Positions 14,781 through 22,600 of a stretch of 32,916 nucleotides of DNA are shown in pieces. The stretch lies in the NCBI GenBank assembly GCA_013426805.1, contig JACDZG010000086.1:1-32916 (forward strand). The letters are read 5' to 3'. Origin of the DNA: Chromatiaceae bacterium. GTDB taxonomy: Bacteria; Pseudomonadota; Gammaproteobacteria; Chromatiales; Chromatiaceae. Position 1 is the stretch's first letter. The number at the start of each line of letters is the position of its first letter. The translations under genes were made by a program, and so were the position numbers. A model generated the notes under the pieces. That model worked only from the letters and a program-made list of their open reading frames with translations, was not told the origin of the DNA and searched no databases.

Positions 14781-15641
14781 ATGAGCGAGCTGCCGGCCGA
14801 TATCGGCCCCACCACTGAAGCGATTATTAAAGAAAGCAAGCGCATCACTCCGGCCGCTGCCGATGAAGTGCGCCATTTGTCGATCCAAGTTCTCGACCCG
14901 GCCTTCCAGTTCGTTGAGGGTCAGAGCATCGGGGTGGTCGTCCCCGGCCCCCATCCATTCGGCAACCCCTATCATGTGCGGCGTTATTCGATCGCCAATG
15001 CGCGCAGCGTGCCGCAGGACGCGGGCGTCGCCCTGGATCTCCTGGTACGCCGCTGCTTCTCGATTGATGAGGTGAGCGGTGAGCGTTACCCCGGCATCGC
15101 CTCCAATTATCTCTGCGATGCCAAGCCCGGCGACCGCTTGACGATCAGCGGACCCTATCTCAGCCCATTCAAGATGCCGCTGGATAGCAACGCCAATCTG
15201 CTGATGATCGGCACCGGCACCGGCATCGCCCCCTTCCGCGCCTTCGCTCAGCTCATCTACGAACGCCGCGGCGGTTGGCAGGGTCAGGTGCGCCTCTATT
15301 ACGGCGGCCGGACCGGGCTCGATCTCATGTATGCCAACGATGAGACCACCGACCTCGCCGACTATTACGACGAGGCCACCTTCAAAGCCTTCAAGTCGCT
15401 GGCCCAGCGTCCGCTGATGCGCTCCTCCGATGCCCTGGAGCAAGGACTGAGTGAGCACGCGGCCGAAGCCTGGGGGCTCATCCAGGACCCCAAGACCCAT
15501 GTATTCGTTGCCGGACTCGGGCGCATCGCCACCGTCCTGGACAAGGTCATGGCGGATCAGGCCGGATCCGCCGACGCCTGGAAGGCGTGCAAGCAGACGC
15601 TGATCAACGAGAAGCGTTGGTCGGAGCTGGTCTACAACTGA
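14781..15641 (+). CDS. Plant-type ferredoxin-NADP(+) reductase
   Basis: This 286-residue flavoenzyme should move electrons between ferredoxin and NADP(H). The FAD domain has RRYSIAN (67-73) and GIASNYLCDAKPGD (105-118). The pyridine nucleotide domain has GTGTGIAPFRAF (144-155) and YYGGRTGLDLMYANDE. It ends EKRWSELVYN, with an aromatic residue near the end as in plant-type reductases, although one Asn follows the Tyr. I chose ATG 14781, with GGAG six bases upstream, over an in-frame TTG at 14769. It lies 73 bp after the small Cys-rich gene and probably closes the rnf-PFOR operon, connecting its ferredoxin pool to NADPH. Confidence 0.88.
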   Translation: MSELPADIGPTTEAIIKESKRITPAAADEVRHLSIQVLDPAFQFVEGQSIGVVVPGPHPFGNPYHVRRYSIANARSVPQDAGVALDLLVRRCFSIDEVSGERYPGIASNYLCDAKPGDRLTISGPYLSPFKMPLDSNANLLMIGTGTGIAPFRAFAQLIYERRGGWQGQVRLYYGGRTGLDLMYANDETTDLADYYDEATFKAFKSLAQRPLMRSSDALEQGLSEHAAEAWGLIQDPKTHVFVAGLGRIATVLDKVMADQAGSADAWKACKQTLINEKRWSELVYN

Positions 15642-15669
15642 GCCGGTGGAGTAGGGCGCCCTGCGGCGC

Positions 15670-15751
15670 GGCCTCGATCATCGTTGCGGCCGGCCGCGGA
15701 CGGTCCGCTGTGCGGACCGACCGTAGGGTCCGCTGTGCGGACCGACGACCG
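15670..15751 (+). repeat. 82-bp dispersed repeat, copy A
   Basis: The first 32 bases match copy B (19534-19615, reversed) at 30 positions, and the last 29 at 28. The central 21 bases are different in sequence but equal in length. The centre here is a palindrome, GGTCCGCTGTGCGGACC, and that block recurs in the conserved tail (copies at 15702-15721 and 15727-15746). The first 23 bases are a variant of the IS end at 56-78. Confidence 0.75.
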
Positions 15752-15820
15752 CGCAGATCGCGAAACGGCCCGGTTTACAACCAGGCCGGCGCCTCCGTAG
15801 AGCGCGCGGTGCCGTCGCCG

Positions 15821-15848
15821 CCGACCTGAGCCGAATAGGGCCTATAAT
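15821..15848 (+). promoter_or_regulatory. Promoter of the Fic gene, suggesting a leaderless transcript
   Basis: A perfect TATAAT (15843-15848) lies six bases before the ATG at 15855, so transcription would start at or next to that A. The -35 is weak (CCGACC, 16-bp spacer). No Shine-Dalgarno fits between the -10 and the ATG. Confidence 0.5.
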
Positions 15849-15854
15849 CGGCTC

Positions 15855-16988
15855 ATGTGGATCTGGCAACGGCCTGACTGGCCGACCTTCAGTTTTGATG
15901 CGAGCCGCCTGGCTTCGACCGTCGCCGAGTACCGGTGTCGGGCCGAGGCACTCGCGGGTACCGTGTCGCGATTGGCCGTCGATGACCGACGGGAAGCCCT
16001 GGTGGACCTGCTCGTTTCCGAGGCGATCAAGACCAGTGCCATTGAAGGCGAACAACTGGATCGTGCGTCGGTCCGCTCCTCAATCAAAGCCTACATCGGA
16101 CTGACTCCGAAAGACACCCTGTCCCGAGACCCGCGGGCCGACGGGATCGCGGCCCTCATGGTGTCCGTTCGCGACAACGTTGCCCGGCCGCTGGACGCCG
16201 CTTTGCTCGGAATCTGGCAGACCATGGTGATCCCGGAGCGCCCGTCCCATGCATTGGAGCGGGGCGTCTTTCGTCGCGGCGACGCGCCGATGCTGATCGT
16301 CTCCGGTTACATCGGCAAACAGCGGGTGCATTACGAAGCACCACCGTCATCACAGGTGCCGCAGGAGATGGCCCGATTTTTGGCTTGGTACAACGCGACC
16401 GACCCTACCATCAACAAGAACCCGCTTCCCGGACCGCTGCGAGCCGGCATTGCGCATCTGTGGTTTGAATCGATCCATCCGTTCGACGACGGCAACGGCC
16501 GAGTCGGGCGGGCTATCGCCGATCACGCCATTGCCCAAGACCTCGGGTACCCGCCACTGTCCAGCCTCGCCACCTGCATCGAGGCCGACAAGAAGACCTA
16601 CGATGCGCTGTTGGAGCGCAGCCAACGTGCGGGGCTTCAGATCGATGACTGGCTCACCTGGTTCGTCGCAACGGTGCTCAAGGCCCAAGATATCGCCCGC
16701 ACGCAGATCGACTTCGTGGTCGAGAAGGCGCGCTATTTCGACCGATTTCGCGATCGTCTCAACGGCCGTCACCAAAAAGCGATTGCCCGGATGTTCGCCG
16801 CGGGTCCGGCCGGATTCGAGGGCGGCATGACGGCCGGGAAATATATCGGCATCACCGGCTGCTCGAAGGCGACCGCGACGCGCGACCTGGCGACCCTGCT
16901 CCAGCTCGGTGCCTTGATCAGCCTGCCCGGCGGCGGGCGCAGTGCCCGCTACGGGCTGCCGCGGGTATCGGGGCAGATCCCCGAATGA
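15855..16988 (+). CDS. Fic-domain AMPylase with N-terminal autoinhibitory motif
   Basis: Fic proteins usually transfer AMP from ATP to hydroxyl side chains of target proteins. The 377 residues begin with a DUF4172-like segment (MWIWQRPDWPTFSFD). The inhibitory motif [S/T]xxxE[G/N] follows as TSAIEG (60-65), which places the protein in the class with the inhibitory helix ahead of the Fic fold. The catalytic motif is complete: HPFDDGNGRVGR (208-219) with His208 and Arg219. The C-terminal 70 residues look like a winged helix (YIGITGCSKATATRDLATLL). It is a single gene without an adjacent antitoxin, as expected when inhibition is in cis. The target is unknown. Confidence 0.9.
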   Translation: MWIWQRPDWPTFSFDASRLASTVAEYRCRAEALAGTVSRLAVDDRREALVDLLVSEAIKTSAIEGEQLDRASVRSSIKAYIGLTPKDTLSRDPRADGIAALMVSVRDNVARPLDAALLGIWQTMVIPERPSHALERGVFRRGDAPMLIVSGYIGKQRVHYEAPPSSQVPQEMARFLAWYNATDPTINKNPLPGPLRAGIAHLWFESIHPFDDGNGRVGRAIADHAIAQDLGYPPLSSLATCIEADKKTYDALLERSQRAGLQIDDWLTWFVATVLKAQDIARTQIDFVVEKARYFDRFRDRLNGRHQKAIARMFAAGPAGFEGGMTAGKYIGITGCSKATATRDLATLLQLGALISLPGGGRSARYGLPRVSGQIPE

Positions 16989-17121
16989 CGTGTGGTACCG
17001 GATCGAGTCCCACCGGATCATCCCGGCCGGTGCGGAAACAGTCGCTATTCCAGCCGGTCATGTGACTGGCGGCGTCCCAGGATGCCTTGGCCCGGACACG
17101 CAAGGCAGCGATCACCCGGAT

Positions 17122-17153
17122 TTATCCACAGATGTCACAGATGTTCACAGATG
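17122..17153. repeat. Three CACAGATG repeats preceded by TTATCCACA
   Basis: CACAGATG occurs at 17127-17134, 17136-17143 and 17146-17153, with a perfect DnaA-box sequence overlapping the first. Similar repeat runs are, to my knowledge, common between genes in unrelated bacteria. One DnaA box alone does not indicate an origin. Confidence 0.5.
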
Positions 17154-17185
17154 AAGAAAAACACCTGTGTTCATCCGTCACAGAG

Positions 17186-17314
17186 TCATTTTCCCATATG
17201 AGCGAGGCTGATCATCCATCGCCAAGGAACCCAAACAGCAGCACCGAGCCCCACCAACAGAGCCAACAGCCAATTCGCGGCAAGATCGTCGGGAATTTGC
17301 AGAGTAAATTGCAT
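17186..17314 (-). CDS. Possible 42-residue protein or antitoxin fragment
   Basis: The frame starts MQFTLQIPDDLA, which resembles the N-terminus of many small antitoxins (beta-strand followed by PDDLA). It then turns hydrophobic (WLLALLVGLGAAVWVPW) and stops after 42 residues. A GGAG lies about five bases before the ATG. It may be a truncated antitoxin, a small membrane peptide or chance. No toxin is adjacent. Confidence 0.25.
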   Translation of the reverse strand: MQFTLQIPDDLAANWLLALLVGLGAAVWVPWRWMISLAHMGK

Positions 17315-17444
17315 CGCGCTCCGCTCAGTGTAAGAGATTGCTCATTGACGATTCGGCCTCAATCATCGCCCCCGCCGTAACAGCGGATTCCAGCCGCTTT
17401 GAAGAGCCAGGATAATGCTTCTACGAACACTGGCCGCTGCGCGG

Positions 17445-17467
17445 TGGCCGGAACGACGATCAAGGCT
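17445..17467 (-). repeat. Solo copy of the 23-bp IS-end-like repeat
   Basis: TGGCCGGAACGA followed by CGATCAAGGCT. It differs from the right IS end (1952-1974) at two positions. It lies a few bases past the stop codon of the broken AAA gene. Confidence 0.6.
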
Positions 17468-17475
17468 CATTCCGA

Positions 17476-18133
17476 TTATCCCTGATTGACCTGCGGATCA
17501 TCCACCAACACCTCCGCTAGCGTGCGCGCATCGAAGACACGTTCACTCCAGGCCATGACCGGCGCGTACCGTCTGCTCGGCCGGGGCCTGCGGGTGCAGG
17601 TCCAGCAGGCGCCGGGCCGCGCCGAACTGGGCCGGGGCCAGCACCGCGTCGGCGGCCAGTTCATCGAGCAGGGCGGACGGCAGGTCGCGGTCGCCCAGAT
17701 GGCGCTCGACCATCCGGCGGCGCACCGAGCGCGGCGGGGTGACGACGGCGACCGGCAGCAGGAAGCGCCGCAGAAAGGCCGGGTCCATGCGGTCGGCGTC
17801 GTTGGTGATCCAGATCGCCGACACCGGATTCTCCTCCAGGATGCGGTTCATCCAGCCTTTCCGGCGGCCGGTGGACCGCTGACCGCGCAGTAGCGCGACC
17901 AGGTCGTCACTGGCGCCGAACACGTCCTCGACCTCGTCGAACAGCAACACCGCATCGCGCCGCCGGGCGAGCATACGCTGGGCCAGCGGATAGGCCGACA
18001 GCCGACCCGTGCGCGCCAGTCCGTCGCCGTCCTCATCGGCGCTGCCCATGGCGGCACGCGATGCTGATCCGGATGGCGAGTCGCCTGCTCCGGCGGCCCT
18101 CATTGTTCCGGCAATCGCCTCAGTGCAAGGCAC
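17476..18133 (-). pseudogene. C-terminal remnant of an AAA+ ATPase
   Basis: The main frame (17543-18133) encodes the second half of an AAA+ module: Walker B DAVLLFDEVEDVFG, sensor 1 SAIWITND and an arginine-finger region DPAFLRRF. The Walker A loop and everything before it are missing, and the first 45 residues do not look like the family. Near 17545-17570 the frame shifts: the last real residues (MAWSERVFDARTLAEVLV) continue in another frame and end at a TAA at 17476-17478. The gene is therefore truncated at its start and frameshifted at its end. Its nominal GTG start overlaps the end of the next reverse-strand gene, which suggests rearrangement joined them. Confidence 0.7.
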
Positions 18134-18641
18134 CCGGCCGCGCGTCGGTGTCCTTCACCGGCAGCAGGTCCACGAACCGGCCTTGCACCTCGGTGGAGTG
18201 CTGATAGTCCGGTTCGCCGAAGGTGCGCCGTTTCTTCGAGGCACCCTTGGGCTTGACCGGCACCTGGGCCAGCCACAGGCCGTGACGGGTCTCCAGTGAG
18301 AAGGACACCACATCGATGCGGTAGGGCGAGGCGCCGATGGAGCCATAACGCTCCAGAATTTCCTTGTACCGGTGCACCTTGTCACGCGGCAGGCCCCAGG
18401 CATCCATGATGACAAAGATGAAGTCGGCCTGATGGATCGCGGCCAACTGGCGGATCAGGAAGGCCGAGTCGTCCTTGGTCTGCTCGGAGGCCGCGTTCAT
18501 CATCACCTGGTGCGTCTCGCCGGTGGTCAGGTTGCCGACGAAGGCGACCGGCACGAGTTGCTCGCCCTCTTCAAGGATGTTGCGTGCCACCACGACCAGC
18601 GGGTCGATGATGTTCCGATAGGCAGTTGGAATCGTGCTCAT
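18120..18641 (-). CDS. Unknown 173-residue protein
   Basis: I do not recognise a family. The frame is intact with an ATG at 18641 and no strong Shine-Dalgarno. The protein looks soluble, with an alternating strand-helix pattern: VPVAFVGNLTTGETHQVMM near residue 30, ADFIFVIMDAWGLP near 75, and a basic segment KPKGASKKRRTFGEP near 130-145. No membrane segment or signal peptide is visible. Codon use is like that of the neighbours. It lies between the broken AAA gene and the cold-shock gene, inside the segment bracketed by the 82-bp repeats. Confidence 0.6.
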   Translation of the reverse strand: MSTIPTAYRNIIDPLVVVARNILEEGEQLVPVAFVGNLTTGETHQVMMNAASEQTKDDSAFLIRQLAAIHQADFIFVIMDAWGLPRDKVHRYKEILERYGSIGASPYRIDVVSFSLETRHGLWLAQVPVKPKGASKKRRTFGEPDYQHSTEVQGRFVDLLPVKDTDARPGALH

Positions 18642-18724
18642 GCAGGACAGCCGTTGAGGGCGGCGTGGCCGCCGGAAAGCGCCAGTTTAGGCGATTTCCG
18701 TCGACGTTTGTCTGAAGAAAAACC

Positions 18725-18753
18725 TTGCGGGTTTACTCGGTCATCGGTATGAT
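18725..18753 (+). promoter_or_regulatory. Cold-shock gene promoter with a long leader
   Basis: TTGCGG (18725-18730), a 17-bp spacer and TATGAT (18748-18753) form a good sigma-70 promoter. It predicts a leader of about 120 nt before the csp start at 18883. Long structured leaders are typical of cspA-type genes and control their translation at low temperature. Confidence 0.55.
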
Positions 18754-18882
18754 TCGCGAGTGCAGTGTTTTCCTGTAGTGTTTCGGCAGTACCTCCTCTC
18801 CGTAGTGCGTGGCAGATCTTCCGTAATAGCCCGACAGTTGTCTGCATATACACACGTTTAGTTCAATTCAGAGGTTTCCGAA

Positions 18883-19086
18883 ATGGCAACAGGTACAGTC
18901 AAGTGGTTCAGTAACGATAAAGGCTTCGGCTTTATCGCTCCTTCCGACGGCAGCAAGGACGTCTTCGTCCATCACAGCGCCGTCCAGGGCGGTGGCTTCA
19001 AGTCGCTGGCCGAGGGACAAACCGTCTCCTACAACGTTGAGCAAGGCCAGAAAGGCCCGAGCGCGACGAACGTCGTACCCCAGTAA
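18883..19086 (+). CDS. Cold-shock domain protein (CspA family)
   Basis: This 67-residue single cold-shock domain should bind single-stranded RNA and DNA and act as an RNA chaperone. Both nucleic-acid motifs are complete: RNP1 KGFGFI (13-18) and RNP2 VFVHH (27-31), with the aromatic KWF at 7-9. The length is the family norm. AGAGG about eight bases upstream serves as the ribosome binding site. A strong terminator follows 30 bases after the stop, so it is monocistronic. Whether it is cold-induced cannot be told from sequence. Confidence 0.95.
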   Translation: MATGTVKWFSNDKGFGFIAPSDGSKDVFVHHSAVQGGGFKSLAEGQTVSYNVEQGQKGPSATNVVPQ

Positions 19087-19094
19087 ACCTGGGT

Positions 19095-19115
19095 ACCAGG
19101 TGCCTGGCACCTGGT
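19095..19115. other. Near-perfect palindrome before the csp terminator
   Basis: ACCAGGTGCC and GGCACCTGGT are separated by one base, giving a 10-bp self-complementary arm. It sits between the csp stop codon and the terminator, so the csp mRNA would end in two successive hairpins. Confidence 0.6.
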
Positions 19116-19116
19116 G

Positions 19117-19149
19117 AAAAAAAGCCCCGCCCATTGGCGGGGCTTTTTT
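19117..19149 (+). terminator. Rho-independent terminator of the cold-shock gene
   Basis: GCCCCGCC (19124-19131) pairs with GGCGGGGC (19136-19143) around a CATT loop, followed by six T and preceded by seven A. The A- and T-runs make it potentially bidirectional. Confidence 0.93.
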
Positions 19150-19399
19150 GTTTGTGGTCCGTCGAACGACGGCGCCCCGTCTTTCTCTCGCTTCGCTTTT
19201 TCGGAACCCTGCTTTGATTTCCACAGCCGACATCACCATGCAGTTCGGCGGCAAGCCGTTGTTCAAAATTGGTGACCAAATCCGGCAAATGCGGGTAACG
19301 CTCTTCCAGCCGCTCGAAGGCCGCGGCGATCACCCGCGCTCGCGTCCGGTCGTCCGGCGCGCTGGCCAGGGCTTCATACAGCTCGACGGCAGAGCCCAT
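19150..19399 (-). pseudogene. 5' remnant of a coiled-coil DUF1640-like gene
   Basis: The frame starts at ATG 19399 with a strong GGAGGG nine bases upstream. It encodes MGSAVELYEALASAPDDRTR and an ERLEERYPHLPDLVT block, which resembles the start of small coiled-coil proteins common in Chromatiaceae-like genomes. After about 55 residues the similarity stops; the frame becomes Arg- and Lys-rich and runs through the csp terminator and antisense to csp until 18998. The coiled-coil part normally following is missing. I read this as a gene truncated at its 3' side by the rearrangement that put csp next to it. Confidence 0.45.
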
Positions 19400-19533
19400 G
19401 GGATTGGTCCCTCCAAGGGATGCGTTGGGCGGTTGCCGCTAGTGTAGCTGATTCAAGACTCACGCCTTGGACTCCAGGGCCGCGGCAGCGACGCGGGGCC
19501 TTGGTCATACACCCGGCCACCGCGCGATCGGCA

Positions 19534-19615
19534 CGGTCGTCGGTCCGCACAGCGGACCCTATGGGTCACGGTGTTACCGTAGGGTCCGCGGCCGGCCGGA
19601 ACGATGATCAAGGCC
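19534..19615 (-). repeat. 82-bp dispersed repeat, copy B, overlapping the RND gene end
   Basis: This is the inverted counterpart of 15670-15751 and has the same length. Its central 21 bases differ from copy A but are also self-complementary (ACGGT-AAC-ACCGT). The 23-bp IS-end-like part is at 19593-19615, inside the RND gene; the stop codon of that gene (19574-19576) lies in the variable centre. Confidence 0.75.
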
Positions 19616-22600
19616 CGACGCGGTGTCGTCCGACGCCCGCGGCACGCGGAACCAGGCCGCGTAGAGCGCGGGCAGGAACCCCAGCGTCAACACGGTCGCG
19701 GCCAGGATGCCGCCCATCATCGCGACCGCCATGGGGCCGAAGAAGGCGCTGTGGACCAAGGGGATCATGGCGAGCACGGCGGCGGCGGCAGTCAACACGA
19801 TCGGCCGGAAGCGCCGGGTCGTGGCACCGATGATGGCGTCGCGCTGCGTTGCTCCGGCGGCACGGTCCTGCTCGATCTGGTCGACCAGGATGATGGAGTT
19901 GCGCATGATGATGCCGGACAGCGCAATGGTGCCGAGCATGGCCACGAAACCGAACGGCAAGCCGAACACCAGCAGCCCGGCGGTGACACCAATCAGCCCC
20001 AGCGGCGCGGTCAGCAGCACCATCAGCGTGCGCGAGAAGCTCTGCAACTGGATCATCAGCAGGGTCAACACGGTCACCAAGAGCAGCGGCACGCCGGCGG
20101 CGATCGAGCGCTGGCCGCGCGCCGATTCCTCGACCGCACCGCCGATTTCAATGTGGTAACCGAGCGGCAACCGGGCGCGCAGCGCGGCGAGTTGCCGGTC
20201 GATCCGGTTGGCCACGTCCGGCCCCTGGGCGTCGCCCAGCACGTCGGCGCGCACGGTCACGGTCGGCAGGCGGGCGCGGCGCCAGATGATGCCGTCCTCC
20301 TGTTCGTAGCGCAGTTCGGCGATCTGGGTGATGGACACCGCCTTGCCGTTGCGCGCGGGCAGCGCCAGGTCCTGGAGCGACGCCAATCGCGCGCGTTCGG
20401 CGGGTTGGCCGCGCAGGACCACCTCGATCTGCTTGTCGGCCTCGCGAACATAGGTGACCGTGAGTCCGGACATGGTGCTTTGCAGGAACGCGGCCAGATC
20501 CTGAGAGGAGAAACCCAGCACCCGCGCCTTGTTCTGATCGACCTTCAGGCGGATCACCTTGGTCGGCTCGTCGGAGTCGAATTGGGCGTTGATGATCTGC
20601 GGATCGGCGCGCACCAGGGCCATGACCTCGCGGGCCAGCCCCCGCACCCGCGGCAGATCGTCGCCGGAGACGCGGAACTGGACCGGGAAGCCGACCGGCG
20701 GCCCGTTCTCCAGGCGCGTCACCCGCCCGCGCAGGCCGGGGAAGTCCTCTTCGAACAGTTGGATCAGCCGTGTGCGCAGCCGCTCACGCGCATCATTGTC
20801 CATCGCGACCAGCACGATCTGCGCGAAATTGGCGCTTTGCAATTGCTGATCGAGCGGCAGATAAAAGCGCGGGCTGCCCACGCCGACATAGGTGACATAG
20901 CTTTCAACACCCTGCTCGCCGTCGAGGAATTGCTCCATCCGCCGCGCCTCGCCCAGGGTGGCGGCGAATGAACTGCCCTCGGGCAGACGCAGGTCGACGA
21001 TCAGTTCGGGTCGGGACGAGGATGGGAAGAACTGCTGCGGGACCAAGCGGAAAGCGGCCAGCGCGCCGATGAATACGGCGAGCGTTGCACCGATGACGAT
21101 CCAGCGGTGGGCGACGCTCCAGCTCACCAGTGACCGGAAGCGGCGATAGAAGGGCGTGTCATAGACCTGATCCGGGACCTGATCCGGGACCTGATCCCGA
21201 TGGCCGTGCGTGCCGCCGTGGGGCGCCGGCTCCGGGCGCCCGCGCAGCCGTGCGCTCATCCGCGCCGCAAGTGAGGCCCGCCGCGGCTGACCGAAGTCAG
21301 GCAGCAACTTGAACCCGAGATACGGGATTACGATGACCGCCACGACCCAGGAGGCGATGAGCGCGATCGCCGAGACCTGAAACAGCGAGCGGGTGTATTC
21401 GCCGGTCGAACTCTTGGCCATCGCGATCGGCAGAAAACCGGCAACGGTGACGAGCGTGCCCGAGAGCATCGGGAAGGCGGTGCTGGTATAGGCGAAGCTC
21501 GCGGCACTGAAGCGGTCGAATCCCTGCTCCAGCTTGATGGCCATCATCTCGACGGCGATGATCGCGTCATCGACCAGCAGACCAAGCGAGAGGATCAGGG
21601 CGCCGAGCGAGATCTTGTGCAGACCGATGCCGAACAGCCACATGCACAGGAAGGTCGTGGCCAGTACCAGCGGGATCGCGATGGCGACCACCAGCCCGGT
21701 ACGCAAACCCAGACTCACCAGCGACACCGCGAGCACGATGGCGACCGCCTCGGCGAGTGACCGGATGAATTGCTGCACCGAGCGCTCTACCGCGCGCGGC
21801 ATGCTGGCGACCTGTCCGATCTCCATGCCGATCGGCAGTTCGGGTTCCAGCGCGGCGAGTTGCGTCGCGAGCGCGCGTCCCAGCGCGATCACGTCGCCGC
21901 CCGCGACCATGGTCACGCCGATCCCTAAGGCTTCGCGCCCGTGCCGGCGCATCTTCTCCTGGGGCGGGTCCACATAGCCGCGTGACACTTGTGCGATGTC
22001 ACCCAGCCGGAACAGGCGGTCGTTGACCCGCAGGGCGATGTCGCGAACGGCATCGAGTGAGTCGAAGGCCCCGCTCGGGCGCAGGTAGATGCGGTCGGTG
22101 GGAGTCTCGAAGGCGCCGGCCGCGGCCACCGCGTTCTGCGCCGCGAGCGTCCGGACGATCTGCTCGGGGGTGATGCCCAGCAGCGCGAGCCGGGCATTCG
22201 ACAGCTCGATATAGATCTTCTCGTCCTGCTCACCGATGAAATCGATCTTGGCGACACCCGGCACGCGCAGCAGTTCGGCGCGGATGCGATCACCAAAATC
22301 TTTGAGATCGCGATAAGTGTAACCTTCGCCGCTGATCGCGTAGAGATTAGTATAAGTATCGCCGAACTCGTCGTTGAAGAAGGGCCCCTGAATGCCGGGC
22401 GGCAGGGTCTGACGGATGTCGGTGACTTTCTTCCGGACCTGATACTGAAGATCGGGGATCGCCGTGGGCGGCAGTGAGTCCAGTAATGAGACGAAGACCA
22501 ATGACTCCCCTGGTCGGGAATAGCTCTGCACGAACTGGAGCGGCAGTTCCTGCAATTGCTGCTCGATGCGGTCGGTGACTTGCTGTTCGACCTCGCGGGC

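Larger units (their letters stand above)
16989..17475. other. 487-bp repeat-rich gap after the Fic gene
   Basis: No confident gene is present. It holds three short CACAGATG repeats with a DnaA-box-like TTATCCACA (17122-17153), a possible 42-residue reverse-strand frame (17186-17314), and a solo copy of the 23-bp IS-end repeat (17445-17467). Confidence 0.6.

Noticed and set aside
17122-17153. Possible replication origin because of a perfect DnaA box.
   Set aside because: There is only one box, no AT-rich unwinding region, and no dnaA, dnaN or partition genes; it belongs to a short repeat run.
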